NCBI GenBank assembly: GCA_001789045.1 | Contig: MFYG01000020.1 | Span: forward strand, 1-48,348 | Length of the DNA: 48,348 nt | Origin: Candidatus Peribacteria bacterium RIFCSPLOWO2_12_FULL_55_15 | GTDB taxonomy: Bacteria > Patescibacteriota > Gracilibacteria > Peribacterales > Peribacteraceae | Direction: 5' to 3' | Shown here: positions 39,376 to 46,070 of the stretch, piece by piece | Position numbering within the stretch: the stretch's first letter is position 1 | Layout: every line of letters begins with the position of its first letter | Made by a program: the position numbers and the translations under genes | The notes under the pieces: generated by a model | Database searches by the model: none | What the model saw: the letters and a program-made list of their open reading frames with translations, nothing else | Told to the model about the DNA's origin: nothing

Positions 39376-42176
39376 GGAAGAATAACGAATGCCACACCCT
39401 CCTCAAGATCATTCACAACAACCTGGAGCCCAAGAGAACGATCATTGAGAAAATCAACAAGCGCCTGGACCTTCGTATGAAGCGACCCCTGAGAGTCGCG
39501 CTCAATGGTTGCGGTGTTCGTATCGAAGATGATGCTATTGAACCCGAGTTGCTGGAGACGTCGCAAGGTAAGCTTATTATCTCGCTCCTGATGAAGACAA
39601 CTGAAAAAATCAAGCTGATGGTCCGACAAGGCTATGATCTCGAGATTCCGGGGAATAAAATATGGAATGAATGTCCCCACGCGGTAGAGGTATGGACGAT
39701 TTGGGTTGTCCGCATTGAGCTGCAGAACGATATCACGGATGTTGTCGTAGTAGGGAATGGTGCGCTCCCGCATCACTTCAGCAGATGCTTTCCCCATGGG
39801 ATACTCGAGAAGATTGCGCATCTGATCAAACTGCCAGAAGCGGTTCGCAAGAGAGATGAGAAGGGAACACGTAATAAAAGCACCAACAACCTTCCGTGTC
39901 ACGGCATCATTTGCCTTATAGCAAAGCACCGCAAGTAACACACAGAGACCAAGGAACATCCCGACGCCGTACCAGAGAATCCCATTGGCAAGGAACATCC
40001 ACTCCACAATGAAGAACGCCGTCCACAGCCACAACCAACGCACCCATCGTCCCTCCTTACGCCAGAAAAAGGGGAGGAGGAGTAGGAGTGGAAAAAGGAG
40101 AAGGCCTGGCATCGTGGTGACGTAGTACCCAGCAGAATCGAGGTTGAGGACAGCACGCCACGGCAGTGTGAGGTAATGCCGCCAGCCATTCTGAAATCCC
40201 CAGTAACGGTCGAGTTCCTCCTTGCTTCCCGTCGGCTGGCTGCATGCGGGATCGGCAGTATTGACGACAAGCTCCGGCGGAAGGGAATACACGGTCTCCC
40301 CCGGACTGGCAGACCGCTGCCCCTTTATATCGAGAATGGGAACAAGGACACGCGGTGGTTCCGCGCCCATGAGTGCTCGCGCTGAGGATAGAACCGTTTC
40401 CTGCCACATCCAGGGAGCAACGACGACGGCCGCGGCAACGCCGAAGACCCCAACGCGACCGAGGAGTGTGCACCACGAACGCCATCGTGTGCGGATGCTG
40501 GGGAGGAGAAGGACGACACAGCACCCCCAGAGAAGAAATGCAAGCGCTCTATTACTCAGAGGGGGCACCCCCCATCCCGCGCGCAGGAAGATGGAAGAAA
40601 AATCAAAGACATTGCGCCAGGCGTAGAGCCCCCACACGAAGAGGAGCGCTGGGAAGGACGCCCACCAGCGCACCGTCGCACCGAGGAACACGGGAAACAG
40701 CGCAAAAATTCCCATGACAGCAGTCGATTTCATCCCAAATGCAAAACCAGCGAACACTCCGCTGACGATTGTCCAGCGAACTCGATGACGTTCTTCCAAG
40801 GCGTCTGACGGCGGGAACAGGCCGAGAAATAACGCAAGAACGCTATATGCTCCCATGGCGAAGACGGCATTGTCCACCTTCATATCTGCAAAGGAGAAAT
40901 GTCCGACCAGCGGCAATGTGTAATAGAGCAGGGCAGCCAGGAGACCACCCCCTCCAAGAAACACACGGAGAAACGTGAAGATAGCAAGCACCGCGAGAAT
41001 CCCCGCCATCCAGTTCACCATGAGGGAGGCGATCGTTCCAAAGGTACTGTCGTAGCCAAAAAGGAGGAACCCGAGCGATGTGAGGTACTCCCACTGAAAG
41101 GAATACATGGAGCGAATGAAGTGTCCGTAGCTTATGAGGAGCCGCGGCCGGTTGAGGTAACTCCCGAGATCATCCCATCCAATGGGAAAGGGGCGGACGA
41201 CGTTGAGAAAATTCAGCGCAAAGTAACTCAGGAGCAACCATAGCAGCAACCATGTGGGATCTCTCCAGGAGAGAGGGACGGTCCACGATGCGAAGAGGAA
41301 ACGGCGAAGCCAGTAGACCGCATGGCGGAAGAGGAGCATTGGTATTCCAAGAACGAGGATCCATCCCACGGGAGAAATGAGAACATGACCGACGGCCAAT
41401 GCCCATAGCGCCACCACCCACAAGCATGCTCCGAGCGCCGCGCTGTATGTACACTCTAGGAGAAGGGATTTGGAAGGCACACGGAAGAGACGAAAGACCG
41501 CCCGTCCGACAATGAGCCATTCCCAAAAAAGGAGGAGCGCGAAGAGGAGCGGCGGGAGCACGCGCACAATGAACGAGCGCTGCACACACCACTGTCGGTA
41601 CATGTAGAGATTCATTCCACGATTCGTTTGACCGATGAAGCGAAGACACCCATCGCTCCTCAATTTCTGAAAATTTTCTTGAAGGACCACGAGCGCATTA
41701 TCCTTCGCGTTCGTGTATACCTCCGGAACCGGCTCCACCATGCGGCGAACGGGGTGATCGCCCTCGGTTCCATAGCTAAACCCTGTGAGGAGGAGCCAGA
41801 GCGCCAGACCGAAGAGTGCGACAATTTTCCATGGAGAGAGGCGAATTTCCGCCATCCATTCCCCTCTCTTTAACCACGAAATCCCAAAGAACACCACAGC
41901 CAGAACCACACTCCCGATACTGAAGAAGAGAAACGGGGAAGATCTCACAACAACATGGCGAAGGAATGGGACGAAGGAATACCACCCCCGACACAGGAGG
42001 ATCGACGTGTTGTTACTCTCACCACAAATATCCTTCACGAGCGTTTGCGCATCCGGCAGGAGAATGACTGCCCCATGGACCGGCACACCAAGGTACACAA
42101 GGAGCGTGTACCCCCCCCAAAGGAGAAGCGCGAGAAAAAAAGCGATCGGCAAATACTGGTCTCTCTGCACAAACAC
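39372..42176 (-). CDS. Very large polytopic membrane protein, GT-C-like, function unknown
   Basis: About 934 residues with roughly 14-17 hydrophobic segments. Distinctive parts are a periplasmic loop GDHPVRRMVEPVPEVYTN, LNVVRPFPIGWDDLGSYLNRPRLL (acidic pair as in GT-C catalytic loops), ADMKVDNAVFAMGAYSVLALF and a soluble C-terminal domain ending VVNDLEEGVAFVILP. Bacterial members of such glycosyltransferase-like families are called hypothetical. A role as GT39-like transferase using the sugar lipid from the coupled GT2 is inferred. GTG 42176 has TATGCT 6 nt upstream; ATG 42182 is directly adjacent to that hexamer. Confidence 0.78.
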   Translation of the reverse strand: MFVQRDQYLPIAFFLALLLWGGYTLLVYLGVPVHGAVILLPDAQTLVKDICGESNNTSILLCRGWYSFVPFLRHVVVRSSPFLFFSIGSVVLAVVFFGISWLKRGEWMAEIRLSPWKIVALFGLALWLLLTGFSYGTEGDHPVRRMVEPVPEVYTNAKDNALVVLQENFQKLRSDGCLRFIGQTNRGMNLYMYRQWCVQRSFIVRVLPPLLFALLLFWEWLIVGRAVFRLFRVPSKSLLLECTYSAALGACLWVVALWALAVGHVLISPVGWILVLGIPMLLFRHAVYWLRRFLFASWTVPLSWRDPTWLLLWLLLSYFALNFLNVVRPFPIGWDDLGSYLNRPRLLISYGHFIRSMYSFQWEYLTSLGFLLFGYDSTFGTIASLMVNWMAGILAVLAIFTFLRVFLGGGGLLAALLYYTLPLVGHFSFADMKVDNAVFAMGAYSVLALFLGLFPPSDALEERHRVRWTIVSGVFAGFAFGMKSTAVMGIFALFPVFLGATVRWWASFPALLFVWGLYAWRNVFDFSSIFLRAGWGVPPLSNRALAFLLWGCCVVLLLPSIRTRWRSWCTLLGRVGVFGVAAAVVVAPWMWQETVLSSARALMGAEPPRVLVPILDIKGQRSASPGETVYSLPPELVVNTADPACSQPTGSKEELDRYWGFQNGWRHYLTLPWRAVLNLDSAGYYVTTMPGLLLFPLLLLLPFFWRKEGRWVRWLWLWTAFFIVEWMFLANGILWYGVGMFLGLCVLLAVLCYKANDAVTRKVVGAFITCSLLISLANRFWQFDQMRNLLEYPMGKASAEVMRERTIPYYDNIRDIVLQLNADNPNRPYLYRVGTFIPYFIPRNLEIIALSDHQLDFFSCLHQERDNKLTLRRLQQLGFNSIIFDTNTATIERDSQGSLHTKVQALVDFLNDRSLGLQVVVNDLEEGVAFVILP

Positions 42177-42310
42177 CCGCATAGCATACGCCTTCCCTGA
42201 CTCGACACACAGACCTTGTTCGATTTCAACGCAGCGACGATTCTGGAATCGTCGCTGCTGGCACTGTGGCCACAATGCGGACAGGACTCTATACTGGATC
42301 AACAAGCCGT
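42177..42310. promoter_or_regulatory. Divergent intergenic region with hairpin and -10 candidates
   Basis: Minus strand: TATGCT (42188-42183) before GTG 42176. Plus strand: TATACT (42290-42295), 15 nt before sufS ATG. Between them a 13-bp perfect stem, GCAGCGACGATTC (42231-42243) with 42246-42258, loop TG. Confidence 0.5.
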
Positions 42311-43627
42311 ATGTCGCTTCCCATTGCAAAAATCAGGCAGGCATTCCCCATCCTCCGACGTCTCATAGACGGCCATCCTCTCGCCTATCTCGATAACGCC
42401 GCGACCACCCAAAAGCCGGACGGCGTCCTCGATGCCATGAACGCGTACTACCGGACGCAGAATGCCAACGCGCACCGCGGCATGCATCCCCTCGCGGAGG
42501 AAGCGACCGATGCATACGAAGGCGCACGGGGGGTGGTGCAGAAATTCCTCCACGCATGCCACTCCGAGGAAATCATCTTCACGAAGAGTTGCACGGAAGC
42601 CATCAACCTCGCTGCAAAGAGTTGGGGACGTACTAACCTCCACCCGGGTGACCGCGTGATCCTCACGATCCTGGAACATCACAGCAACATCATCCCCTGG
42701 ATACAGCTCAAAGAGGAAAGAGGAATAGAACTTCAATGGGTGGATATCGATGATGATGGCAATCTTCGCTTCGATCGACTCGAACGGTTCCTCCATGAGG
42801 GGAATGCCAAACTCGTGGCAATCACAGGCCAGAGCAATGTCCTCGGGATGCAGCCTCCACTGCAAGAAATTATCGGACGATCCCATGCCGCAGGCGCGCG
42901 CGTCCTCGTCGATGCGGCACAACTCGTCGCCCACCACCCCATTGATGTCCAGAAACTCGACTGCGACTTTCTCGCATTCTCCGGACATAAGCTCTACGGA
43001 CCAACCGGCATTGGTGTGCTCTATGGGAAGCGCGAATTTCTCGAACATATGCCGCCGATGCTCGGTGGCGGCGGTATGGTCCAGAATGTAACAGAGGAGT
43101 CTTTCATTCCTCTCGATCCCCCCGCCCGCTTTGAAGCGGGCACTCCCCCAATCGCCGAGGCTGTCGGTCTCGCAGCGGCCATCGACTGGCTATCGCAATT
43201 TTCCTGGGAAGACATCATTCACCACGAACAACAGCTCCTTGTCCACGCAGGGGTTGTCCTCTCATCAATACCCAACCTCACCATTCTCGGAAGGTTTCCC
43301 CTACAACCTACCCCCTACAACCTACCCCCTCGCACAGGCTGCCTCTCCTTCACTCTCGATAACCTCCACCCACACGACCTCACGGAAATCCTCGGAAGAG
43401 AAGGCATCTGCCTCCGTGCCGGCCACCATTGCGCCGAGCCGCTCCATCGCCGTCTCGGCTTCGCCGCCTCCACCCGCCTCTCCATCGCCCTCTACAACAC
43501 CCCCGAAGAAATCAACCGCCTCCCCGCCGCCATCGAGCGAGCCAGAGAAATTCTCACTGGCAAGACTGCCGATTCGGCCCGAGCTCACGGCCGAGTGGCA
43601 AACTACAAACTACAAACTACCCACTAG
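42311..43627 (+). CDS. sufS: Cysteine desulfurase SufS-type
   Basis: 438 residues; removes sulfur from cysteine for Fe-S cluster assembly, PLP-dependent. Seen: YLDNAATTQKPDGVL, SCTEAINLAA, LEHHSNIIPW, PLP Lys in FLAFSGHKLYGPTGIGVLYG, and the catalytic Cys in LRAGHHCAEPLHRRLG. Residues about 331-340 (QPTPYNLP) come from a 14-nt duplicated repeat and the C-terminal ANYKLQTTH from AAACTAC x3, a 7-nt tandem repeat. ATG 42311 has TATACT 15 nt upstream, so a short leader is possible. sufU follows after 4 nt; SufBCD are not in the window. Confidence 0.95.
   Translation: MSLPIAKIRQAFPILRRLIDGHPLAYLDNAATTQKPDGVLDAMNAYYRTQNANAHRGMHPLAEEATDAYEGARGVVQKFLHACHSEEIIFTKSCTEAINLAAKSWGRTNLHPGDRVILTILEHHSNIIPWIQLKEERGIELQWVDIDDDGNLRFDRLERFLHEGNAKLVAITGQSNVLGMQPPLQEIIGRSHAAGARVLVDAAQLVAHHPIDVQKLDCDFLAFSGHKLYGPTGIGVLYGKREFLEHMPPMLGGGGMVQNVTEESFIPLDPPARFEAGTPPIAEAVGLAAAIDWLSQFSWEDIIHHEQQLLVHAGVVLSSIPNLTILGRFPLQPTPYNLPPRTGCLSFTLDNLHPHDLTEILGREGICLRAGHHCAEPLHRRLGFAASTRLSIALYNTPEEINRLPAAIERAREILTGKTADSARAHGRVANYKLQTTH
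43301..43328. repeat. 14-nt tandem duplication in sufS
   Basis: CTACAACCTACCCC occurs twice in direct tandem. In-frame. Confidence 0.8.
43600..43620. repeat. 7-nt tandem repeat (AAACTAC x3) at sufS 3' end
   Basis: Three perfect units, then CCACTAG with the stop. The repeat sets the C-terminal residues of SufS. Confidence 0.85.
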
Positions 43628-43631
43628 TCCC

Positions 43632-44057
43632 ATGGATCTCTACGCCGAAAACATTCTCGACCACTACCGGAACCCACGCGGCAAATCCCCTCTCCTGCCG
43701 CAGCGGGAGAGGGGTCAGGGGAGAGGGCCCATACAACACACCGAAAGTAACCCCGCCTGCGGCGACGAAATCACTGTCGGCATCTCTCTCCAGAATGACC
43801 ATATCTCCGAGATATGCTGGGACGGCACTGGCTGTGCGATTTCCCAAGCTGCCATGTCGATGCTGAGTGAAGAGCTGGAAGGAAAAACTCTTGAAGACAT
43901 TGATCATCTGACAAAAGACAGCCTGCTTGCTCTTCTCGGTGTCCCCATCGGCCCCCGTCGCCTCAAGTGTGCCCTCCTTGGGCTCCACGCCTGCAAAAAT
44001 GCTCTATGCCAGTTTCAGAAAATCCCACTGAGGAGTTGGTCAGAAACGGTGGCATGA
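43632..44057 (+). CDS. sufU: Iron-sulfur scaffold protein, SufU/IscU type, with repeat insertion
   Basis: 141 residues. Scaffold and sulfur acceptor of SufS. The start MDLYAENILDHYRNPRGK is family-typical, and the three ligand cysteines are in NPACGDEI, TGCAISQAAM and RLKCALLG. Residues about 19-33 (SPLLPQRERGQGRG), where relatives have a variable loop, are encoded by a palindromic repeat almost identical to the one in pgl. It also lacks the SufU-specific 18-21 residue insertion, so it is intermediate between SufU and IscU. The gene follows sufS by 4 nt. Confidence 0.9.
   Translation: MDLYAENILDHYRNPRGKSPLLPQRERGQGRGPIQHTESNPACGDEITVGISLQNDHISEICWDGTGCAISQAAMSMLSEELEGKTLEDIDHLTKDSLLALLGVPIGPRRLKCALLGLHACKNALCQFQKIPLRSWSETVA
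43686..43728. repeat. Palindromic repeat inside sufU, copy 13
   Basis: CCCCTCTCCTGCCGCAGCGG and GAGAGGGGTCAGGGGAGAGG. Near-identical to copy 3 in pgl. Confidence 0.85.
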
Positions 44058-44064
44058 ACACGAA

Positions 44065-44140
44065 TGGAGCCGCCGACCGGAATTGAACCGGTGACCTACA
44101 CATTACCATTGTGTTGCTCTACCAACTGAGCTACGGCGGC
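44065..44140 (-). tRNA. tRNA-Thr (GGT)
   Basis: Read on the minus strand: acceptor GCCGCCG paired with CGGCGGC, D arm GCTC-AGTTGGTAGA-GC, anticodon loop ATGGTAA with anticodon GGT, T arm ACCGG-TTCAATT-CCGGT, discriminator T and an encoded CCA (44067-44065). All stems pair. 76 nt. Confidence 0.95.
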
Positions 44141-44160
44141 ATGTGACGTAGCTTAGAGAC

Positions 44161-44829
44161 TCAGAGCAACCCCGCAACCCCCTCAAAAACTCCCAGCACC
44201 GCATCGCTGATACCAAAGACCCACACCGAGAGAATCGGGAATGGTAAAAACGATTCGAAGAGGAGGAGCCCCAGGAGAATGTACGGCCCGTGCCGCATGA
44301 ACCGCTCATAGGCGAGTTCGTGACGGTACGGGACGAATCCCTCCACAATCTTCGATCCATCGAGCGGCGCGATGGGAAAGAGGTTGAATGCCATGAGAGC
44401 AAGATTCACGAAGAGCAGACCCCCGCACAGCTGAAGGAGGAATGTCTGCACAACAGAGGCGCCACGGAGGGAAAGGAGATCGAACGATCCGCCCCACGAA
44501 ATACCGAGGAGAAGAAGACCGGCGAAAGCGATGCCCGCAAGGAGGAGATTGCTGGCCGGTCCCGCAAGCGCCACGAGCGCGTTATCCCGCTTCGGATGAC
44601 CGAGACGCGCGGGATTCACCGGCACCGGCTTTGCCCAGCCGAAGCCGACGACGAGGAAGAGGAGCGCTCCCATGGGATCGAGATGGGAAAGGGGATTGAG
44701 TGTGAGACGCCCCGCATCCTTCGCCGTATCATCCCCCAACCTGTACGCCGCGTACGCATGGGCACACTCGTGGACTGCAATCGCAATGAGGACGGCGATG
44801 ATGTACGTGGGGCGGAGAAAGGGAGTCAT
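44161..44829 (-). CDS. Site-2 protease family (M50) membrane peptidase
   Basis: 222 residues with about six TM segments. The zinc motif is [21 protein letters not shown] at the N-terminus (HECAH), and the third ligand is in [14 protein letters not shown], the family NPDG-like motif. Short M50/RseP-like members without PDZ domains are common in bacteria; the substrate is unknown. ATG 44829 has TATCCT exactly 6 nt upstream (44841-44836). Confidence 0.92.
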   Translation of the reverse strand: MTPFLRPTYIIAVLIAIAVHECAHAYAAYRLGDDTAKDAGRLTLNPLSHLDPMGALLFLVVGFGWAKPVPVNPARLGHPKRDNALVALAGPASNLLLAGIAFAGLLLLGISWGGSFDLLSLRGASVVQTFLLQLCGGLLFVNLALMAFNLFPIAPLDGSKIVEGFVPYRHELAYERFMRHGPYILLGLLLFESFLPFPILSVWVFGISDAVLGVFEGVAGLL

Positions 44830-44841
44830 GGAACAAGGATA
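44830..44841 (-). promoter_or_regulatory. Predicted -10 element for M50 gene
   Basis: TATCCT (44841-44836, minus), then 6 nt and ATG 44829. Confidence 0.45.
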
Positions 44842-44899
44842 CCAATGATTCCGAGGAAACCGAACCTATGCACCTGCAGGCAGGCATGGAAACCGAGGA

Positions 44900-44928
44900 T
44901 TGACGAGCGTTCACCATCCCCCTAACCT
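44900..44928 (+). promoter_or_regulatory. Strong promoter for rpmB
   Basis: TTGACG (44900-44905), 17-nt spacer, TAACCT (44923-44928). The start site would fall about 4-5 nt before ATG 44940, giving a nearly leaderless message. The only promoter here with a clear -35. Confidence 0.6.
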
Positions 44929-44939
44929 CATTACCGCAT

Positions 44940-45149
44940 ATGTCCCGCTGCTGCACTAAAACTGGCAAGAAGACATCCTTCGGGAATACCCGGAGCCACT
45001 CTCTCCGTCATACCCGACGGCAATGGCACGCGAATATTCAGAAAAAGCGCGTGTTCGACCCAAAGACAGGAACATTCCACGTCATGAAGATATCGACTGC
45101 CTACCTGCGGACACTCGCGAAGAGATTGCAGGAAGGAAAAAGCGCCTGA
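44940..45149 (+). CDS. rpmB: Ribosomal protein bL28
   Basis: 69 residues, basic. The bL28 pattern is clear: [20 protein letters not shown], then [27 protein letters not shown]. Binds 23S rRNA in the large subunit. Standing alone, without the usual partner rpmG. Ends just before palindromic repeat copy 14. Confidence 0.9.
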   Translation: MSRCCTKTGKKTSFGNTRSHSLRHTRRQWHANIQKKRVFDPKTGTFHVMKISTAYLRTLAKRLQEGKSA

Positions 45150-45159
45150 GGCGCCATGG

Positions 45160-45230
45160 ACCCCCTCTCCCCCCTCGGCCATGAGTTCGGGGCCGAATGG
45201 CTAGCCCTCTCCCCTGTGGGAGAGGGGATT
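45160..45230. repeat. Double palindromic repeat, copy 14
   Basis: A CCCCCTCTCCCCCCTCGGCC unit with ATGAGTTCGGGGCCGAATGG, then CCCTCTCCCCTGTGGGAGAGG. It contains the stop of the minus-strand release-factor gene and separates it from convergent rpmB. The inner words match copy 2 in pgl. Confidence 0.8.
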
Positions 45231-45617
45231 TCCTCGCGTCTTCTTCGTCTCCCCCCGCTGTTTCTTCTCCCTCAATACCCGCTCCTGCACACCGCGCGGA
45301 CGCCGTGCGTGACGCTTGCGTGTTAGGAATTTCTCTTGTGCTTCCGCCGCCTTCCGTTCTTTCACGAGCGCCTGAACTTTTTCGAGGAGGTGCACGTATG
45401 CACGGAGACGATTCTGATATTGATCGCGCTCGTCGTCACACCGCACGGAGATACCAGTCGGCATATGTCGGAGCATCACGCACGTGCTCCTCTTATTCCG
45501 CCGCTGCCCCCCCTTCCCGCTCCCCCGTGTGAAGGTTTCTTCAATATCCTCCGGACGCACGGAGAGGAGCGCCGCGCGCTCGATAAGATCGGACGGGAAA
45601 TCCGGAGGAAATGACAT
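45201..45617 (-). CDS. Release-factor-like GGQ-domain protein (peptidyl-tRNA hydrolase type)
   Basis: 138 residues, only a domain-3-type fold. The catalytic GGQ lies in RGSGKGGQRRNKRSTCV, and the rest (MLRHMPTGISVRCDDERDQYQNRLRAYVHL) follows RF1/ArfB/PrfH-like architecture. A basic C-terminal tail rich in K/R (RKHRRPRGVQERVLREKKQRG-like) suggests ribosome rescue by entering the mRNA channel, as for ArfB. The tail's end (NPLSHRGEG) is repeat-encoded. ATG 45617 has TAGACT exactly 7 nt upstream. It is 24 nt downstream of tRNA-Ser. Confidence 0.85.
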   Translation of the reverse strand: MSFPPDFPSDLIERAALLSVRPEDIEETFTRGSGKGGQRRNKRSTCVMLRHMPTGISVRCDDERDQYQNRLRAYVHLLEKVQALVKERKAAEAQEKFLTRKRHARRPRGVQERVLREKKQRGETKKTRGNPLSHRGEG

Positions 45618-45641
45618 GGAGATAAGTCTAGCCGAATCGAA

Positions 45642-45732
45642 TGGCGGTGGGACAGGGATTCGAACCCTGGAACCCCTTGTGGGGGTTACACGCTCTCCAA
45701 GCGTGCGCCTTCAGCCACTCGGCCATCCCACC
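45642..45732 (-). tRNA. tRNA-Ser (GGA)
   Basis: Minus strand: acceptor GGTGGGA with TCCCACC, D arm, anticodon stem around loop TTGGAGA (anticodon GGA), a long variable arm (AACCCCCACAAGGGGTT) typical of Ser, T arm CAGGG-TTCGAAT-CCCTG, discriminator G and encoded CCA. Its 5' end follows the stop codon of the gene at 45733 with no gap. Confidence 0.95.
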
Positions 45733-45987
45733 TCACTTCTTCTCCCCTTTGATCGTGCACCCGCAACAGTGACACATGAACTTCGCCCAGAGCGTCGTCG
45801 TCACCGCAAATGCTAGGATGGAGAGCGACCCGCTAGTCGTACCAAAGACCATGCCCCCTCCCAGAAAATGCGCCTTGTAGACGCCGACGAACCCCGCAAT
45901 TGCTGCAAGGAAGAGAAGGAGGGTGACCACCCACCCGACAACCATACATGCACTGCAGGGACAGGAAGAATGCTTCTGGAAAAACAT
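45733..45987 (-). CDS. Small Cys-rich membrane protein, function unknown
   Basis: 84 residues with two hydrophobic segments (VVGWVVTLLLFLAAIAGFVGV and LSILAFAVTTTLWAKF). Cys residues are clustered at both ends (SSCPCSACMVV and MCHCCGC), which could bind metal or form disulfides. The stop codon immediately precedes tRNA-Ser. No homologue recognised. ATG 45987 lacks both Shine-Dalgarno and a 6-8 nt -10; a TATACAAT on the minus strand about 24 nt upstream could be its promoter. Confidence 0.7.
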   Translation of the reverse strand: MFFQKHSSCPCSACMVVGWVVTLLLFLAAIAGFVGVYKAHFLGGGMVFGTTSGSLSILAFAVTTTLWAKFMCHCCGCTIKGEKK

Positions 45988-46057
45988 ACGAGAGATGGGA
46001 AAAGGAACACCATTGTATACCGGGCGACACTCAGTGGCAAAAGAACTTGGAATCGCG

Positions 46058-46070
46058 TACGCTCTTCCGT
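46058..46070 (+). promoter_or_regulatory. Predicted -10 element for pheT
   Basis: TACGCT (46058-46063), then 7 nt and GTG 46071. No Shine-Dalgarno. Confidence 0.4.

Noticed and set aside
44860-44890. CTGCAGGCAGGCATG as another copy of the GCCGGCAGGCAG element
   Set aside because: Only a short shared GGCAGGCA word; too short to assign.
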